Notes: generated by a model from the sequence alone, not told the origin. Positions 12,244-22,090 are shown, numbered from the stretch's first letter. The stretch: DNA of 64,000 bases from Rathayibacter rhapontici (GCF_001995175.1 NZ_MUKN01000005.1:1-64000); one strand, 5' to 3'. Numbers and translations: made by a program.

Positions 12244-13131
12244 GTGCGCTTCAATCGCCGTCTCCGCAGATGGGTCGCTGCCCCCGTTGCAGGAGCCCTC
12301 GCCCTCGTTCTCGCGGGCTGCACGCAGGAGCAGCTCCAGGGCTGGCTCCCCACCGAACCCGGGACGACGAACCACGTCGACCGGGTCATCGGCCTCTGGG
12401 TCACCTCCTGGATCGTCCTCCTCGCCGTCGGCGTCGTCACGTGGGGGCTCACGATCTGGGCCGTCGTCGTGTACCGGCGCCGGAAGGGCCAGACGGGCCT
12501 CCCGGTGCAGCTCCGCTACAACATGCCCATCGAGATCTTCTACACGATCGTGCCGCTGATCCTGGTGATCGGCTTCTTCGCCTTCACCGCCCGTGATCAG
12601 GCGGCGATCGAGGAGCCCTACGAGAACCCCGACGAGACCATCCAGGTCTACGGCAAGCAGTGGGCGTGGGACTTCAACTACGTCGACGAGGACGTGTACT
12701 CCGCCGGCATCCAGGGCCAGTACGAGTCCTCCGACGGCGACGCCAACGGCTCGCTCGTCGAGTCCGAGGTGCCCACCCTGTACCTCCCGGTCGGCGAGAA
12801 GATCAAGATCCAGCTCGACGCCCGCGACGTCATCCACTCCTTCTGGGTCGTCGACTTCCTCTACAAGAAGGACATGATCCCCGGCAAGACGAACTACATG
12901 TACGTCACGCCGCTCAAGGAGGGCACGTACGCCGGCAAGTGCGCCGAGCTCTGCGGCGAGTACCACTCCGCGATGCTCTTCAACGTCGAGGTCGTCGACC
13001 GAGACACGTACGACGACTACATCCAGTCGCTGCGCGACGCGGGCCAGACCGGCCAGCTCGGCGCCGAGTACGACCGCAACAGCAACCTTCCCGGAACCGG
13101 TGCGCCGGTCCGCACCGAGAACGAGGAGTAG
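12244..13131 (+). CDS. ctaC: Cytochrome c oxidase subunit II (CuA subunit)
   Basis: 295 residues. It accepts electrons from the diheme cytochrome QcrC and passes them through the CuA centre to subunit I of the aa3 oxidase. A lipoprotein signal with lipobox LAGC places the modified Cys at residue 26. Two membrane helices follow (about 47-72 and 90-112). The outside-facing domain carries the CuA ligands His198, Cys233, Cys237 and His241 (motif CAELCGEYH). The start is a GTG with AAAGG 7 nt upstream. It is first in an operon with ctaD (6 bp gap) and ctaF. Confidence 0.97.
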   Translation: MRFNRRLRRWVAAPVAGALALVLAGCTQEQLQGWLPTEPGTTNHVDRVIGLWVTSWIVLLAVGVVTWGLTIWAVVVYRRRKGQTGLPVQLRYNMPIEIFYTIVPLILVIGFFAFTARDQAAIEEPYENPDETIQVYGKQWAWDFNYVDEDVYSAGIQGQYESSDGDANGSLVESEVPTLYLPVGEKIKIQLDARDVIHSFWVVDFLYKKDMIPGKTNYMYVTPLKEGTYAGKCAELCGEYHSAMLFNVEVVDRDTYDDYIQSLRDAGQTGQLGAEYDRNSNLPGTGAPVRTENEE

Positions 13132-13137
13132 GGGAGC

Positions 13138-14865
13138 ATGAGCACCGCCACCGCACCCGCCCCGTCGTCCCGCACCTTCGGCACCCCGCCCGTCGAGCGC
13201 AAGGCGAACGTCCTCGTTCGCTGGATGACGTCCACCGACCACAAGGTCATCGGGTACATGTACCTGATCACGTCGTTCATCTATTTCTGCATCGCAGGAG
13301 TCATGGCGCTGGTCATCCGCGCCCAGCTGTTCGAGCCGGGCCTGGCCGTCGTCGAGACGCGCGAGCAGTACAACCAGCTGTTCACGATGCACGGCACGAT
13401 CATGCTGCTGATGTTCGCGACGCCGCTGTTCGCCGGCTTCGCCAACGTCCTGATGCCGCTGCAGATCGGCGCCCCCGACGTCGCCTTCCCGCGACTGAAC
13501 GCCTTCGCCTACTGGCTCTACAGCTTCGGCTCGCTCATCGCGGTCGCCGGCTTCGTCACCCCGCAGGGCGCCGCCTCGTTCGGATGGTTCGCCTACGCGC
13601 CACTGTCGAGCACGACGTTCTCGCCAGGGTTGGGCGGCAATCTCTGGGTCTTCGGCCTGGGCCTCTCCGGCTTCGGCACGATCCTCGGCGCGGTGAACTT
13701 CATCACCACGATCATCACGATGCGCGCCCCGGGCATGACCATGTTCCGCATGCCGATCTTCACGTGGAACATCCTCGTGACGTCGATCCTCGTGCTGCTG
13801 GCCTTCCCGGTCCTCGCCGCCGCGATGTTCGCCCTCGGTGCCGACCGCGTCTTCGACGCCCACATCTACGACGCGGCCAACGGCGGCGTCCTGCTGTGGC
13901 AGCACCTCTTCTGGTTCTTCGGGCACCCCGAGGTGTACATCATCGCTCTGCCGTTCTTCGGCATCGTGTCCGAGGTGTTCCCGGTCTTCAGCCGCAAGCC
14001 GATCTTCGGCTACAAGACGCTGATCTACGCGACCATCGCCATCGCCGCGCTGTCCGTGACGGTCTGGGCGCACCACATGTACGTCACCGGCTCGGTGCTG
14101 CTGCCGTTCTTCTCGCTGATGACGATGCTCATCGCGGTTCCGACCGGCGTGAAGATCTTCAACTGGATCGGCACCATGTGGCGCGGATCGGTCACCTTCG
14201 AGACCCCGATGATCTGGGCGATCGGCTTCCTGATCACCTTCACCTTCGGTGGCCTCACCGGCGTCATCCTCGCGTCGCCGCCGCTCGACTTCCACGTGTC
14301 CGACTCGTACTTCGTCGTCGCGCACTTCCACTACGTCGTGTTCGGCACCGTCGTCTTCGCGATGTTCTCGGGCTTCTACTTCTGGTGGCCCAAGTGGACC
14401 GGCAAGATGCTGAACGAGACGCTGGGCAAGTGGCACTTCTGGCTGCTGTTCATCGGCTTCCACACCACGTTCCTCATCCAGCACTGGCTCGGCGTCGTGG
14501 GCATGCCCCGCCGCTACGCGAGCTACCTCCCCGAGGACGGCTTCACCTGGATGAACCAGCTGTCGACGATCGGAGCGATGATCCTCGCGGTCTCGCTGAT
14601 CCCGTTCTTCCTCAACGTGTACATCACGGCCCGCAAGGCGCCGAAGGTCACCGTGAACGACCCGTGGGGCTTCTCGCGCTCGCTCGAGTGGGCGACCTCC
14701 TGCCCGCCGCCCCGCCACAACTTCACGTCCATCCCGCGCATCCGCAGCGAGGCTCCGGCCTTCGACCTGAACCACCCCGAGGCCGGCATCCCCGTCGGAA
14801 TCGGTCCGGCGAAGGACGCTCCGGACGCCCCCACGTACGACAAGTCCGAAGGCACGGTGAAGTAG
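13138..14865 (+). CDS. ctaD: Cytochrome c oxidase subunit I (aa3-type)
   Basis: 575 residues with about 12 membrane helices. It is the catalytic subunit that reduces O2 and pumps protons. CuB/active-site motif [12 protein letters not shown] has His256 and Tyr267, the expected His-Tyr crosslink pair. His312/His313 (WAHHMY) are the other CuB ligands. His396 and His398 (HFHYVVFG) are the heme a3 and heme a ligands, with the remaining heme a His in FTMHGT near residue 84. GGGGAG lies 4 nt before the ATG. No residue expected for a functional oxidase is missing in what I can see. Confidence 0.98.
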   Translation: MSTATAPAPSSRTFGTPPVERKANVLVRWMTSTDHKVIGYMYLITSFIYFCIAGVMALVIRAQLFEPGLAVVETREQYNQLFTMHGTIMLLMFATPLFAGFANVLMPLQIGAPDVAFPRLNAFAYWLYSFGSLIAVAGFVTPQGAASFGWFAYAPLSSTTFSPGLGGNLWVFGLGLSGFGTILGAVNFITTIITMRAPGMTMFRMPIFTWNILVTSILVLLAFPVLAAAMFALGADRVFDAHIYDAANGGVLLWQHLFWFFGHPEVYIIALPFFGIVSEVFPVFSRKPIFGYKTLIYATIAIAALSVTVWAHHMYVTGSVLLPFFSLMTMLIAVPTGVKIFNWIGTMWRGSVTFETPMIWAIGFLITFTFGGLTGVILASPPLDFHVSDSYFVVAHFHYVVFGTVVFAMFSGFYFWWPKWTGKMLNETLGKWHFWLLFIGFHTTFLIQHWLGVVGMPRRYASYLPEDGFTWMNQLSTIGAMILAVSLIPFFLNVYITARKAPKVTVNDPWGFSRSLEWATSCPPPRHNFTSIPRIRSEAPAFDLNHPEAGIPVGIGPAKDAPDAPTYDKSEGTVK

Positions 14866-14869
14866 GGCC

Positions 14870-15286
14870 ATGCGCGCCAACGTCAATCTGTTCTGGCTCC
14901 TCGCCGGGTTCTTCCTCCTCGCGGCCGTCGCGTACACCGTGTGGTCCCTCATCGACACCGAGCAGGTGGAGTGGGTCGGGACTGTCGGGATCACCCTCTC
15001 GGCCGTGCTGGGCGCGTTCATCGCGTTCTACGTCGGTCGGGTGCACAAGGCGCAGGGCGCCGAACTGCCCGAGGACCGCCTCGACGCCGACATCGACGAC
15101 GGGGACCCGGAGCTCGGCTTCTTCAGCCCCTGGAGCTGGTGGCCGCTGATCCTCGGCGGTGCGGCGGCTCTGGCCTTCCTCGGCCTCGCCGTCGGCATCT
15201 GGATCACCTACATCGCGGCCGGCATCTTCCTGATCGCGATCACGGGTTGGGTCTACGAGTACTACCGCGGATACTTCGCCCGCTAG
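14870..15286 (+). CDS. ctaF: Cytochrome c oxidase subunit IV (actinobacterial type)
   Basis: 138 residues with four membrane helices (about 5-24, 34-56, 84-101, 103-128). CtaF-type subunit IV is an accessory part of the actinobacterial aa3 oxidase in the bcc-aa3 supercomplex. It starts 4 nt after the ctaD stop and is the last gene of the operon, followed within 20 bp by a strong hairpin terminator. The family is poorly conserved, so position after ctaD is part of the evidence. Confidence 0.92.
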   Translation: MRANVNLFWLLAGFFLLAAVAYTVWSLIDTEQVEWVGTVGITLSAVLGAFIAFYVGRVHKAQGAELPEDRLDADIDDGDPELGFFSPWSWWPLILGGAAALAFLGLAVGIWITYIAAGIFLIAITGWVYEYYRGYFAR

Positions 15287-15303
15287 ACGGAGGACATCGG
15301 CTG

Positions 15304-15346
15304 AGGGCCGGGTGCACGGGAGCGACAGCTCCCGGCACCCGGCCCT
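15304..15346 (+). terminator. Rho-independent-type terminator of ctaCDF
   Basis: A long hairpin 18 bp after the ctaF stop. The outer stem is AGGGCCGGGTGC (15304-15315) with GCACCCGGCCCT (15335-15346). The inner stem is CGGGAGC/GCTCCCG around a GACA loop, with one bulged A. It is followed by TTCGCTG rather than a T-run. Confidence 0.8.
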
Positions 15347-15353
15347 TTCGCTG

Positions 15354-15394
15354 TGCACGGCAGGGCCCGCTGCACGGCAGGGCCCGCTGCACGG
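15354..15394 (+). repeat. 17-bp tandem repeat (2.4 copies)
   Basis: TGCACGGCAGGGCCCGC at 15354-15370, repeated exactly at 15371-15387 and partially (TGCACGG) at 15388-15394. It lies in the 1233-bp gap between ctaF and qcrB. Apart from the terminators, this repeat and the decayed reductase at 15913-16245, I see nothing recognisable in that gap. Confidence 0.8.
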
Positions 15395-15912
15395 TCGAGT
15401 GGCGACGGAGGTGCACGGAGACGCTCGGCGACACGTTCCGCGTCATGTCGGTGAGCAGTCCCACGTCGACGCAGGAACGGCCAGGGATCCGACGGGGTGA
15501 TCGCCGCGGTGCCGTGGGCCTCAGCAGTTGAGACCATGAGTGCGCCCGACGGCCGCCTCCACTGCCTCCTGGACCTCGTCAGCGCCACCTGGGGCTCGGA
15601 AGGCAGGATCGCGGACGGCGGTGACCACGACGGTGAGCGGTGGCACGGCGGAGACGTGGACGAGCGGCTACCGGGTGAGCGCCCTCTCGTGCACCCCGTC
15701 GACGGCGGATCCTCATTCCGCGCTCCGGATCGACGACAGCCGACGGCCAGAGCTCGTTCGACGCCGACGGACGGGAGCATCGAGCACGCCGAGGGTCGAC
15801 CACGCCGTGTCGGCCGTGTGGGAATCATGTTCTGCGGACGGGGAAGGGCCCTTCAGAAGGGGTCGGTGAGCCGCATCTCCGGCTGTGATCAACTCCTGAG
15901 CACGGACGCTGA

Positions 15913-16245
15913 CTCCGCGCTTCCCTGGTCGTCAGTGTCTCGCTGACCGCCGATGCGGACGCCCGCCGTGCATCGACCACCCCCATCGTGCCGCGCGACG
16001 CCGCTGGTCCCGAGGTCCGGAGGTTCAAGGCGACCGGAGACCGCGATCTGCTGATGCTCGGCAGCGCGGCGACCTGGAACCCGCTGCTGCGCGAGGGCCT
16101 CGTCGACGAGCTGGTCGTGCTCGTCCGGAGCCGGACTCGCCTGAGACGGCTCCTCCGTCTGCTCCGGGCCGCCCAGTCCGGGCTGCGGCTCCTCGACGCG
16201 GGGCCGCTCTCCGGCTCCCGGCTCGTGCGCCTCCGCTTACGGCGT
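15913..16245 (+). pseudogene. Decayed RibD/DHFR-type reductase, C-terminal remnant
   Basis: The frame opens directly after a TGA (15910-15912) and has no plausible start codon. It still reads like the C-terminal half of the dihydrofolate reductase/RibD_C family: LVVSVSLTADADARR, EVRRFKATGDRDLLMLGSA, LLREGLVDELVVLV and GLRLLDAGPLSGSRLVRLRL. About 100 residues of N-terminal NADPH-fold are missing. The usual segment between VDELVVLV and GLRLLD is replaced by an Arg/Leu-rich stretch, which suggests an internal frameshift pair or deletion. No stop closes it at the normal end; the frame runs on past 16500. I read it as a remnant, not an expressed gene. Confidence 0.65.
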
Positions 16246-16480
16246 CGGCACCGGTGGATCGCGCAGCATCGACGACCACCACCTGGCGCCCTCACAGGGG
16301 CCGTCACACGACCGGCCGAGTACCACCGCCACGGCGACTCCGTCTCGACGAGCACGTCTCCGGCTCTGAGAGTCGATCCGACTGCAGCGATGACGATGAG
16401 CGACAGGCGCAGGTGTCATCGCGACTCGCGGCGGACGGCAACGGGGGAGAAGCGCGGAGTCCGCCCGGGAACGACGAAGG

Positions 16481-16504
16481 GCCCGGACGACGGATCGTCC
16501 GGGC
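16481..16504 (-). terminator. Hairpin terminator after qcrB
   Basis: GCCCGGACGA (16481-16490) and TCGTCCGGGC (16495-16504) form a perfect 10-bp stem with a 4-nt loop. It lies 15 bp downstream of the qcrB stop on the minus strand. Confidence 0.7.
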
Positions 16505-16519
16505 TTCGGGGGAGGGAGG

Positions 16520-18184
16520 TCAGTGCTCGCTGTGCGAGCTCTCGAGCTCCTTCTGGGTGACGGGGGTGATGCGGTCCTCGAAGAACCACCGGGAGAGGCC
16601 GGCACGCACGCGCTGCGGGGCGGTGATGCGACCGCGCGAGTTCGGGCGGATCATCAGCGGCTCGTACTCGTCCTGGCTGACCAGCTTCCAGCGCTCGTAC
16701 TCGTCGAGCTGCTGGTGCACCTCGATGAACTCGCCGCCGGGGAGGCGGACGATGCGACCGGACTCGAAGCCGTGCAGCGCGATCTCGCGGTCCTTCTTCT
16801 GCAGCGCGAGGCAGATGCGCTTCGTGATGAAGTACGCGACGAACGGGCCGACGATCAGGCAGAACTGCAGGGCGTGGATGACGCCCTCCATCGTGAGGTG
16901 GAAGTGCGTGGCGATGATGTCGGAGGACGCGGCGGCCCAGAGGACCGCGTAGAACGTGACTCCGGCGGCGCCGATTGCGGTGCGGGTCGCGGCGTTGCGC
17001 GGGCGGTCGAGCAGGTGGTGCTCGCGCTTGTCACCGGTGATCCACGCCTCGAGGAACGGGTAGAGCATGACCGCGACGATGAACAGACCCAGGCCGACGA
17101 GCGGGATGAGGATGTTGAACGACAGCGTGCCCAGGCCCGGGATGGCCCACTCGAGTCCCGGCGGGACGAGGCGCAGGGCGCCGTCCGCGAAGCCGATGTA
17201 CCAGTCGGGCTGGGTGCCGGCGGAGACGGGCGAGGGGTCGTAGGGACCGTAGTTCCAGATCGGGTTGATCGTGAAGAGCGACGCGATGAGGACGACGACG
17301 CCGAAGACGATGAAGAAGAATCCACCGGCCTTCGCGGCGTAGACCGGGAGCACCGGGTAGCCGACGACGTTCTGCTCGGTCTTGCCCGCACCCGGGAACT
17401 GGGTGTGCTTGTGGACGACCACGAACACGAGGTGCAGGGCGATGAACGCGAGCACCAGGGCCGGCAGCAGCAGGATGTGCAGGGTGTAGAGGCGGCCGAC
17501 GATGTCGGTCCCGGGGAACTCGCCGCCGAAGAGGAGGAACGAGATCCAGGTGCCGACGACGGGGATGCCCTTGACCATGCCGTCGATGATGCGGAGGCCG
17601 TTGCCCGAGAGCAGGTCGTCCGGGAGGGAGTAGCCGGTGAAGCCCTCGGCCATCGCCAGGATGAAGAGGACGAAGCCGATGACCCAGTTGAGCTCGCGCG
17701 GCTTGCGGAACGCACCGGTGAAGAAGATGCGCAGCATGTGGAGGCCGATCGAGGCCACGAACAGCAGCGCCGCCCAGTGGTGGATCTGGCGCATCAGCAG
17801 GCCGCCGCGGATGTCGAACGAGATGTCGAGCGACGAGGCCATCGCCGCGGACATCTCGATGCCCTTCATCGGCAGGTAGCTGCCCTCGTAGTGCGTCTCG
17901 ACCATGGACGCCTGGAAGAAGAACGTGAGGAACGTGCCGGACAGCAGGATGATGACGAAGCTGTAGAGCGCGACCTCGCCGAGGAGGAAGGACCAGTGGT
18001 CGGGGAAGATCTTGCGGCCGAACTCCTTGACGACGGCCGAGATGCTCGTCCGCTCGTCGATGTAGTTCGACGCGGCTCCGACGTAGCCCTTCTGCAGCTT
18101 GCCGCTGCCGAGGATGACGCCGTCGTCGCCGCCCTGGGGCGCCGACGAGGGTCGTGACGGTGTGGTGGTGGACATGTGAGTCAT
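16520..18184 (-). CDS. qcrB: Cytochrome bc1 complex cytochrome b subunit
   Basis: 554 residues. QcrB is the heme-b subunit of the actinobacterial bcc complex; it oxidises menaquinol. The N-terminal four-helix bundle has paired heme-ligand His residues (HHWAALLFVASIGLHMLR near 115 and a second pair in ALVLAFIALHLVFVVVHKH). The Qo-site region shows a PDWYIGFADG motif, and the long C-terminal extension typical of actinobacteria follows. The start chosen is the ATG at 18184: it overlaps the qcrA stop as ATGA and has GGGAG 5 nt upstream. A second ATG three codons later is an alternative. It is the last gene of ctaE-qcrC-qcrA-qcrB. Confidence 0.95.
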   Translation of the reverse strand: MTHMSTTTPSRPSSAPQGGDDGVILGSGKLQKGYVGAASNYIDERTSISAVVKEFGRKIFPDHWSFLLGEVALYSFVIILLSGTFLTFFFQASMVETHYEGSYLPMKGIEMSAAMASSLDISFDIRGGLLMRQIHHWAALLFVASIGLHMLRIFFTGAFRKPRELNWVIGFVLFILAMAEGFTGYSLPDDLLSGNGLRIIDGMVKGIPVVGTWISFLLFGGEFPGTDIVGRLYTLHILLLPALVLAFIALHLVFVVVHKHTQFPGAGKTEQNVVGYPVLPVYAAKAGGFFFIVFGVVVLIASLFTINPIWNYGPYDPSPVSAGTQPDWYIGFADGALRLVPPGLEWAIPGLGTLSFNILIPLVGLGLFIVAVMLYPFLEAWITGDKREHHLLDRPRNAATRTAIGAAGVTFYAVLWAAASSDIIATHFHLTMEGVIHALQFCLIVGPFVAYFITKRICLALQKKDREIALHGFESGRIVRLPGGEFIEVHQQLDEYERWKLVSQDEYEPLMIRPNSRGRITAPQRVRAGLSRWFFEDRITPVTQKELESSHSEH

Positions 18185-19238
18185 CGCTCCCAGAAGGACG
18201 GTCCGACGGGCTCCGTGAAGTCGCTCTGCGCGACCAGATAGCCCTCGTCGTCGACGGTGATGGGCAGCTGCGGAAGCGGGCGCTTCGCCGGGCCGAAGAT
18301 GACGGCAGCCTCGTGCTTGATGTCGAACTGCGACTGGTGGCACGGGCACAGCAGGTGGTGGGTCTGCTGCTCGTACAGCGCCACAGGGCAGCCGACGTGC
18401 GTGCAGATCTTCGAATAGGCGACGATTCCGTCGTAGTTCCAGGTCTCGCGACCCTCACTGACGACGAGGTCCTCGGGCTTCAGGCGCATCAGGAGGACGG
18501 AGGCCTTGGCCTTCTCCTCGAGCTTGCCCTCGACCTGGTCGAGGCCTTCGGGGATGACGTGGAAGGCGGAGCCAGGGTGACGTCCGATGCGAGGATCGGG
18601 GCACCGGAGGGGTCCAGCGTGAGCCGGGTCCCCTCCTTCCACATGGTGGTCTTGAGGAGTGCGACGGGGTTCTGGTCCTGCGGGCCGAGGCCGCGGAACA
18701 GGATGACCGCCGGCAGCGGGAAGACGACCAGCGAGGCGATCAGGCTGTTCCGGATGACGGAGCGGCGGCCGAAGCCGGACTCCTTGTCGGACTGGTCGAA
18801 GATCTCGAGGGCGCGGGCCCGGGTGTCCTCCGAGGAGCGGACCGGGTGGCGGATGTCGATGCCCTCGTGGTCGGACATCAGCTGCTTGCCCCAGTGGACA
18901 GCGGCGATGCCGATCGCGAGCAGGGCGAGGGACATGCCCAGACCGATGAACAGCGTGTTCAGGCGGACGGACTCGATCTCCTCCGTGATGGGGAAGGCCA
19001 TGTACGCGGCGACCGCGAACAGGGATCCCGCGAAGGAGAGGTAGAAGAGCGTGTACACCGTGCGCTCGGCACGCTTCTCGACCTTGGGGTCGAGATCGGT
19101 CATCCGGGGGCGGTGCGGCGGGAGTCCCGGGTCCTGGACCCGGCCCCGTGTGACGACCGCGGTGCCGGCCGGAGCCGAACCGTGCCCGGTGGCCGACGAG
19201 GTGGCGAGGTCCGTGCCACCCTCATCGTGCTCTGCCAT
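18181..19238 (-). CDS. qcrA: Rieske iron-sulfur subunit of the bc1 complex, interrupted by a one-base shift
   Basis: QcrA transfers electrons from menaquinol to cytochrome QcrC through a [2Fe-2S] cluster. Translation from the ATG at 19238 (AAGGAGA 4 nt upstream) gives the actinobacterial N-terminal region with about three membrane helices. The frame is lost near 18572-18577 in the CCAGGG run. The other half continues in the -1 frame with AFHVIPEGLDQVEGKLEE and the intact cluster motifs CTHVGC and CPCHQS. Restoring one base (for example one more C on the minus strand, ACCCCTGG instead of ACCCTGG) joins both halves into about 352 residues. Because this subunit should be essential for the neighbouring complex, a sequencing or consensus error is more likely than a broken gene. 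Confidence 0.9.
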
Positions 19239-19313
19239 GGTTCTCCTTTTCACGCCTATCGGCTCCGGTCGGAGCCGTGGGGGTTGTCACGCCCGTCAGG
19301 GCGCGGATGTTCA

Positions 19314-20120
19314 CTAGTTCGATCGGGCGGTGATCCACACCGTGAGCGCGACGATGGCGCCGAGGCCGAAGATCCAGAGGAAGAGGCCCTCCGCGACCGG
19401 CCCGAGGGAGCCGAGCGCGAATCCGCCCGGCGACGGGTTGGCCTCGATGTACTTGAGGTACGAGATGATGTCGCGCTTGTCCTCGGGCGAGATGTTCAGG
19501 TCGTTGAAGACCGGCATGTTCTGCGGGCCGGTGACCATCGCCTCGTAGATGTGCGCCTCGGTCACGCCGCCCAGCGGGGGAGCGAACTTGCCCTCGGTGA
19601 GCGCACCGCCGGCTCCGGCGACGTTGTGGCACATCGCGCAGTTGATGCGGAAGAGCTCGGCACCGCTGGCGGTGTCGCCGCCGCCGTCGAGGACCTCGCC
19701 GGTCGGGATGGCGGGACCGGGCGCGAGGGACGCGACGTAGGCGGCCAGCTCGGCGACCTGCTCGTCGGTGAACTGCACCGGCTTCTCGAGCGCCTGCGGT
19801 CCGTGCATCTGCATCGGCATGCGGCCCGTGCCGACCTGGAAGTCGACCGAGGCGGCGCCGACGCCGATCAGCGACGGCGCGTTGTCGGTGCCGGCGGCGT
19901 CGAGGCCGTGGCAGGTCGCGCAGTTGGCGGCGAAGAGCTTCGAGCCCTCGTCGATCGTCTGCTGGCTGTTGGCGGAGGTCTCGGCGGAGGCCGAGGTGGC
20001 GACTCCGACGGCCGCGTAGGTGCCGCCGGTGAGTCCGAGGCCGATGGCGATCAGGGCCAGCGTGGCCAGGGGGTGACGGCGACCCTTCTTGGCACGGCTC
20101 TTCGTCTTCGGGGAGGCCAT
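19314..20120 (-). CDS. qcrC: Diheme cytochrome c subunit of the bc1 complex
   Basis: 268 residues. QcrC replaces a soluble cytochrome c by carrying electrons directly from the Rieske centre to CuA of the oxidase. An N-terminal membrane anchor (about 17-40) is followed by two cytochrome c domains with CATCH at residues 67-71 and CAMCH at 161-165, and a C-terminal membrane helix (about 245-265). The start is placed at 20120 because AGGAAGG lies 8 nt upstream. Two earlier in-frame ATG codons (20162 and 20177, the latter overlapping the ctaE stop) would add 14 or 19 residues and cannot be excluded. Confidence 0.95.
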   Translation of the reverse strand: MASPKTKSRAKKGRRHPLATLALIAIGLGLTGGTYAAVGVATSASAETSANSQQTIDEGSKLFAANCATCHGLDAAGTDNAPSLIGVGAASVDFQVGTGRMPMQMHGPQALEKPVQFTDEQVAELAAYVASLAPGPAIPTGEVLDGGGDTASGAELFRINCAMCHNVAGAGGALTEGKFAPPLGGVTEAHIYEAMVTGPQNMPVFNDLNISPEDKRDIISYLKYIEANPSPGGFALGSLGPVAEGLFLWIFGLGAIVALTVWITARSN

Positions 20121-20176
20121 CGAGGCAACCTTCCTGCGGGGATCGGGGGTGGAGGTGTTCATCGGGTCGGCACCCA

Positions 20177-20815
20177 TCACTTGAGGAAGTAGATGACCAC
20201 GAAGAGGCCGACCCAGACGACGTCGACGAAGTGCCAGTAGTACGAGACGACGATGGCGCTCGTCGCCTCCTTGTGACCGAAGTTCTTGACCGCGAACGCG
20301 CGGCCGATGACGAGGAGGAAGGCGATGAGCCCGCCGGTGACGTGCAGGGCGTGGAAGCCGGTGGTGATGTAGAACGCGGAGCCGTAGGCGTTGCTCGACA
20401 GGCTCACTCCCTCGGAGACGAGGGTGGCGTACTCGAAGACCTGGCCGCAGACGAAGATCGCGCCCAGCGCGTAGGTGAGGAAGAACCACTCGACCATGCC
20501 CCACTTGAACGGGCTCAGCCCGGTGGAGCGCGCCTGGAGCCGCTCGGCCGCGAACACGCCGAACTGGCACGTGAACGAGGAGGCGACCAGGATCACCGTG
20601 TTGACGCTCGCGAACGGCACGTTGAGGATGCCCGTCTCGGCCTCCCACAGCTCCGGGGAGGTGCTGCGCAGGGTGAAGTAGATCGCGAACAGGCCCGCGA
20701 AGAACATGACCTCGCTGCCCAGCCAGACGATCGTTCCGACCGCGACCGGGTTGGGTCGGTTCACTACGGGCGCGGTGGCCGTGGGGGTAAGAGTGCTGCT
20801 CGTCACACAGACCAT
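20177..20815 (-). CDS. ctaE: Cytochrome c oxidase subunit III
   Basis: 212 residues with five membrane helices, the expected number for short bacterial subunit III. Family motifs are visible: [14 protein letters not shown] near residue 33, [13 protein letters not shown] near 147, and [14 protein letters not shown] near 183. The start is taken as ATG 20815; a GTG three codons further in (20806) is equally possible because no clear ribosome binding site is present. It heads the minus-strand ctaE-qcrC-qcrA-qcrB cluster and is divergent from trpD with a 69-bp gap, so both promoters lie close together. Confidence 0.95.
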   Translation of the reverse strand: MVCVTSSTLTPTATAPVVNRPNPVAVGTIVWLGSEVMFFAGLFAIYFTLRSTSPELWEAETGILNVPFASVNTVILVASSFTCQFGVFAAERLQARSTGLSPFKWGMVEWFFLTYALGAIFVCGQVFEYATLVSEGVSLSSNAYGSAFYITTGFHALHVTGGLIAFLLVIGRAFAVKNFGHKEATSAIVVSYYWHFVDVVWVGLFVVIYFLK

Positions 20816-20871
20816 TATGGACGATGCCCGGAGGGCTGATTCGCACTTCCCGTATGCCGTTCGTACCCGGA

Positions 20872-20877
20872 TAATCT
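20872..20877 (+). promoter_or_regulatory. -10 box of trpD, probably leaderless
   Basis: TAATCT (overlapping GATAAT at 20870-20875) ends 7 nt before the trpD ATG, without a ribosome binding site. Confidence 0.55.
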
Positions 20878-20884
20878 GAGTGCC

Positions 20885-21943
20885 ATGTCGGAAACCCTGT
20901 CCTGGCCGCGGATTCTCAGTGCTCTCCTCGAATCCTCCGATCTCAGCGTCTCGGAGGCGACCTGGGCGATGGAGCAGGTGATGCGGGGCGAGGCTACTCC
21001 GGCGCAGCTCGCGGGGCTGCTCGTGGCGCTGCGGGCGAAGGGCGAGACCGTCGACGAGATCGTCGGCTTCCGCGACGCGATCCTCGAGCACGCGGTGCCG
21101 CTGGACGTGGATCCGATGGCGCTGGACATCGTCGGCACGGGCGGCGACCGGTTCGGCACCGTCAACATCTCCTCCACCGCGTCGATCATCGCGGCGGCCG
21201 CCGGAACCCCGGTGATCAAGCACGGGAACCGTGCCGCCTCGTCGTCCTCCGGCTCCTCCGACGTGCTCGGCGCCCTCGGCGTCGACCTGAGCCTGTCGGC
21301 CGAGCGCGTCGCGGAGGCGTTCCGGCGCACCGGCATCGCGTTCGTCTTCGCCGCGATGTTCCACCCCGGCTTCCGGCACGCAGGTCCCGTGCGCTCCGAG
21401 CTGGGGATCCCGACCGTCTTCAACTTCCTCGGCCCGCTGTGCAACCCGGCGCGCCCCGAGGCGTCCGCCGTCGGCGTGGCCCACCTCGACCGGGTGCCGC
21501 TGTTCGTCGGCGTGTTCCAGACCCGCGGGGCGACCGCACTGGTGTTCCGCGGCGACGACGGACTCGACGAGCTGACGACCACGGGGCACAGCCACATCTG
21601 GGAGGTGTCGCGCGGGCTCGTCGTCGAGCACGACCTCGATCCTCGGGATCTGGGCCTGCGCCGGGCGAGCATCGACCAGCTCCGCGGGAAGGACGCCGCG
21701 TACAACGCGCAGGTGGTCCGCTCGGTGCTCGCGGGCGACGGCGGTCCCGTGCGCGACATCGTGCTGCTGAACGCGGCGGCCGGTCTCATCGCGTTCGATC
21801 TCGCCCGCGACCCGTCCCTCATCCAGACCGCGATCCTGGACCGCTTCCGCAGCGCGATGGAGCGGGCGGCCGACGCGGTCGACTCCGGTGCCGCGACCGC
21901 CAAGCTCGACGCGTGGGTCGCCGAGACGCGGCGGCAGGACTGA
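20885..21943 (+). CDS. trpD: Anthranilate phosphoribosyltransferase
   Basis: 352 residues. TrpD joins anthranilate to PRPP in tryptophan synthesis. The nucleoside phosphorylase-type fold motifs are present: [16 protein letters not shown] (PRPP loop) near residue 82, [21 protein letters not shown] near 111, [18 protein letters not shown] and [11 protein letters not shown]. It stands alone, away from other trp genes, next to the respiratory cluster; the same placement is frequent in this family of bacteria. The Gly-rich loop and the conserved Arg/Lys residues that bind PRPP look intact. Confidence 0.96.
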   Translation: MSETLSWPRILSALLESSDLSVSEATWAMEQVMRGEATPAQLAGLLVALRAKGETVDEIVGFRDAILEHAVPLDVDPMALDIVGTGGDRFGTVNISSTASIIAAAAGTPVIKHGNRAASSSSGSSDVLGALGVDLSLSAERVAEAFRRTGIAFVFAAMFHPGFRHAGPVRSELGIPTVFNFLGPLCNPARPEASAVGVAHLDRVPLFVGVFQTRGATALVFRGDDGLDELTTTGHSHIWEVSRGLVVEHDLDPRDLGLRRASIDQLRGKDAAYNAQVVRSVLAGDGGPVRDIVLLNAAAGLIAFDLARDPSLIQTAILDRFRSAMERAADAVDSGAATAKLDAWVAETRRQD

Positions 21944-21990
21944 CGCCGGGACGCGCGGACGCGGCCCTGCCCGAGCGCGGCGCCAGGGCG

Positions 21991-22068
21991 TAACGTGGGA
22001 GCGCTGTCCGCGACGGAGCGGACCGCGATCCACCCCGAGCCGGATCGCCCCGGACCTCTCCGGGGTGG
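21991..22068 (+). promoter_or_regulatory. dhaK leader with two mutually exclusive hairpins
   Basis: A TAACGT box (21991-21996) precedes a leader of about 90 nt. In it CCCCGGA (22048-22054) can pair with TCCGGGG (22059-22065). Alternatively CCACCCCG (22030-22037) can pair with CGGGGTGG (22061-22068). The pairings share bases, so only one can form at a time. Confidence 0.4.
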
Positions 22069-22090
22069 TCGGACCCTGGAGGAGACCTCG

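Noticed and set aside
16523..18157. A 544-codon plus-strand frame opposite qcrB
   Set aside because: Low-complexity Asp/Glu/Arg/Val translation mirrored from the membrane-protein codons of qcrB; no start signal and no family.
18181..18642. Rieske region as two separate genes
   Set aside because: The downstream frame has no ribosome binding site and begins within sequence that reads as QcrA in the other frame; one gene with a frameshift explains both.
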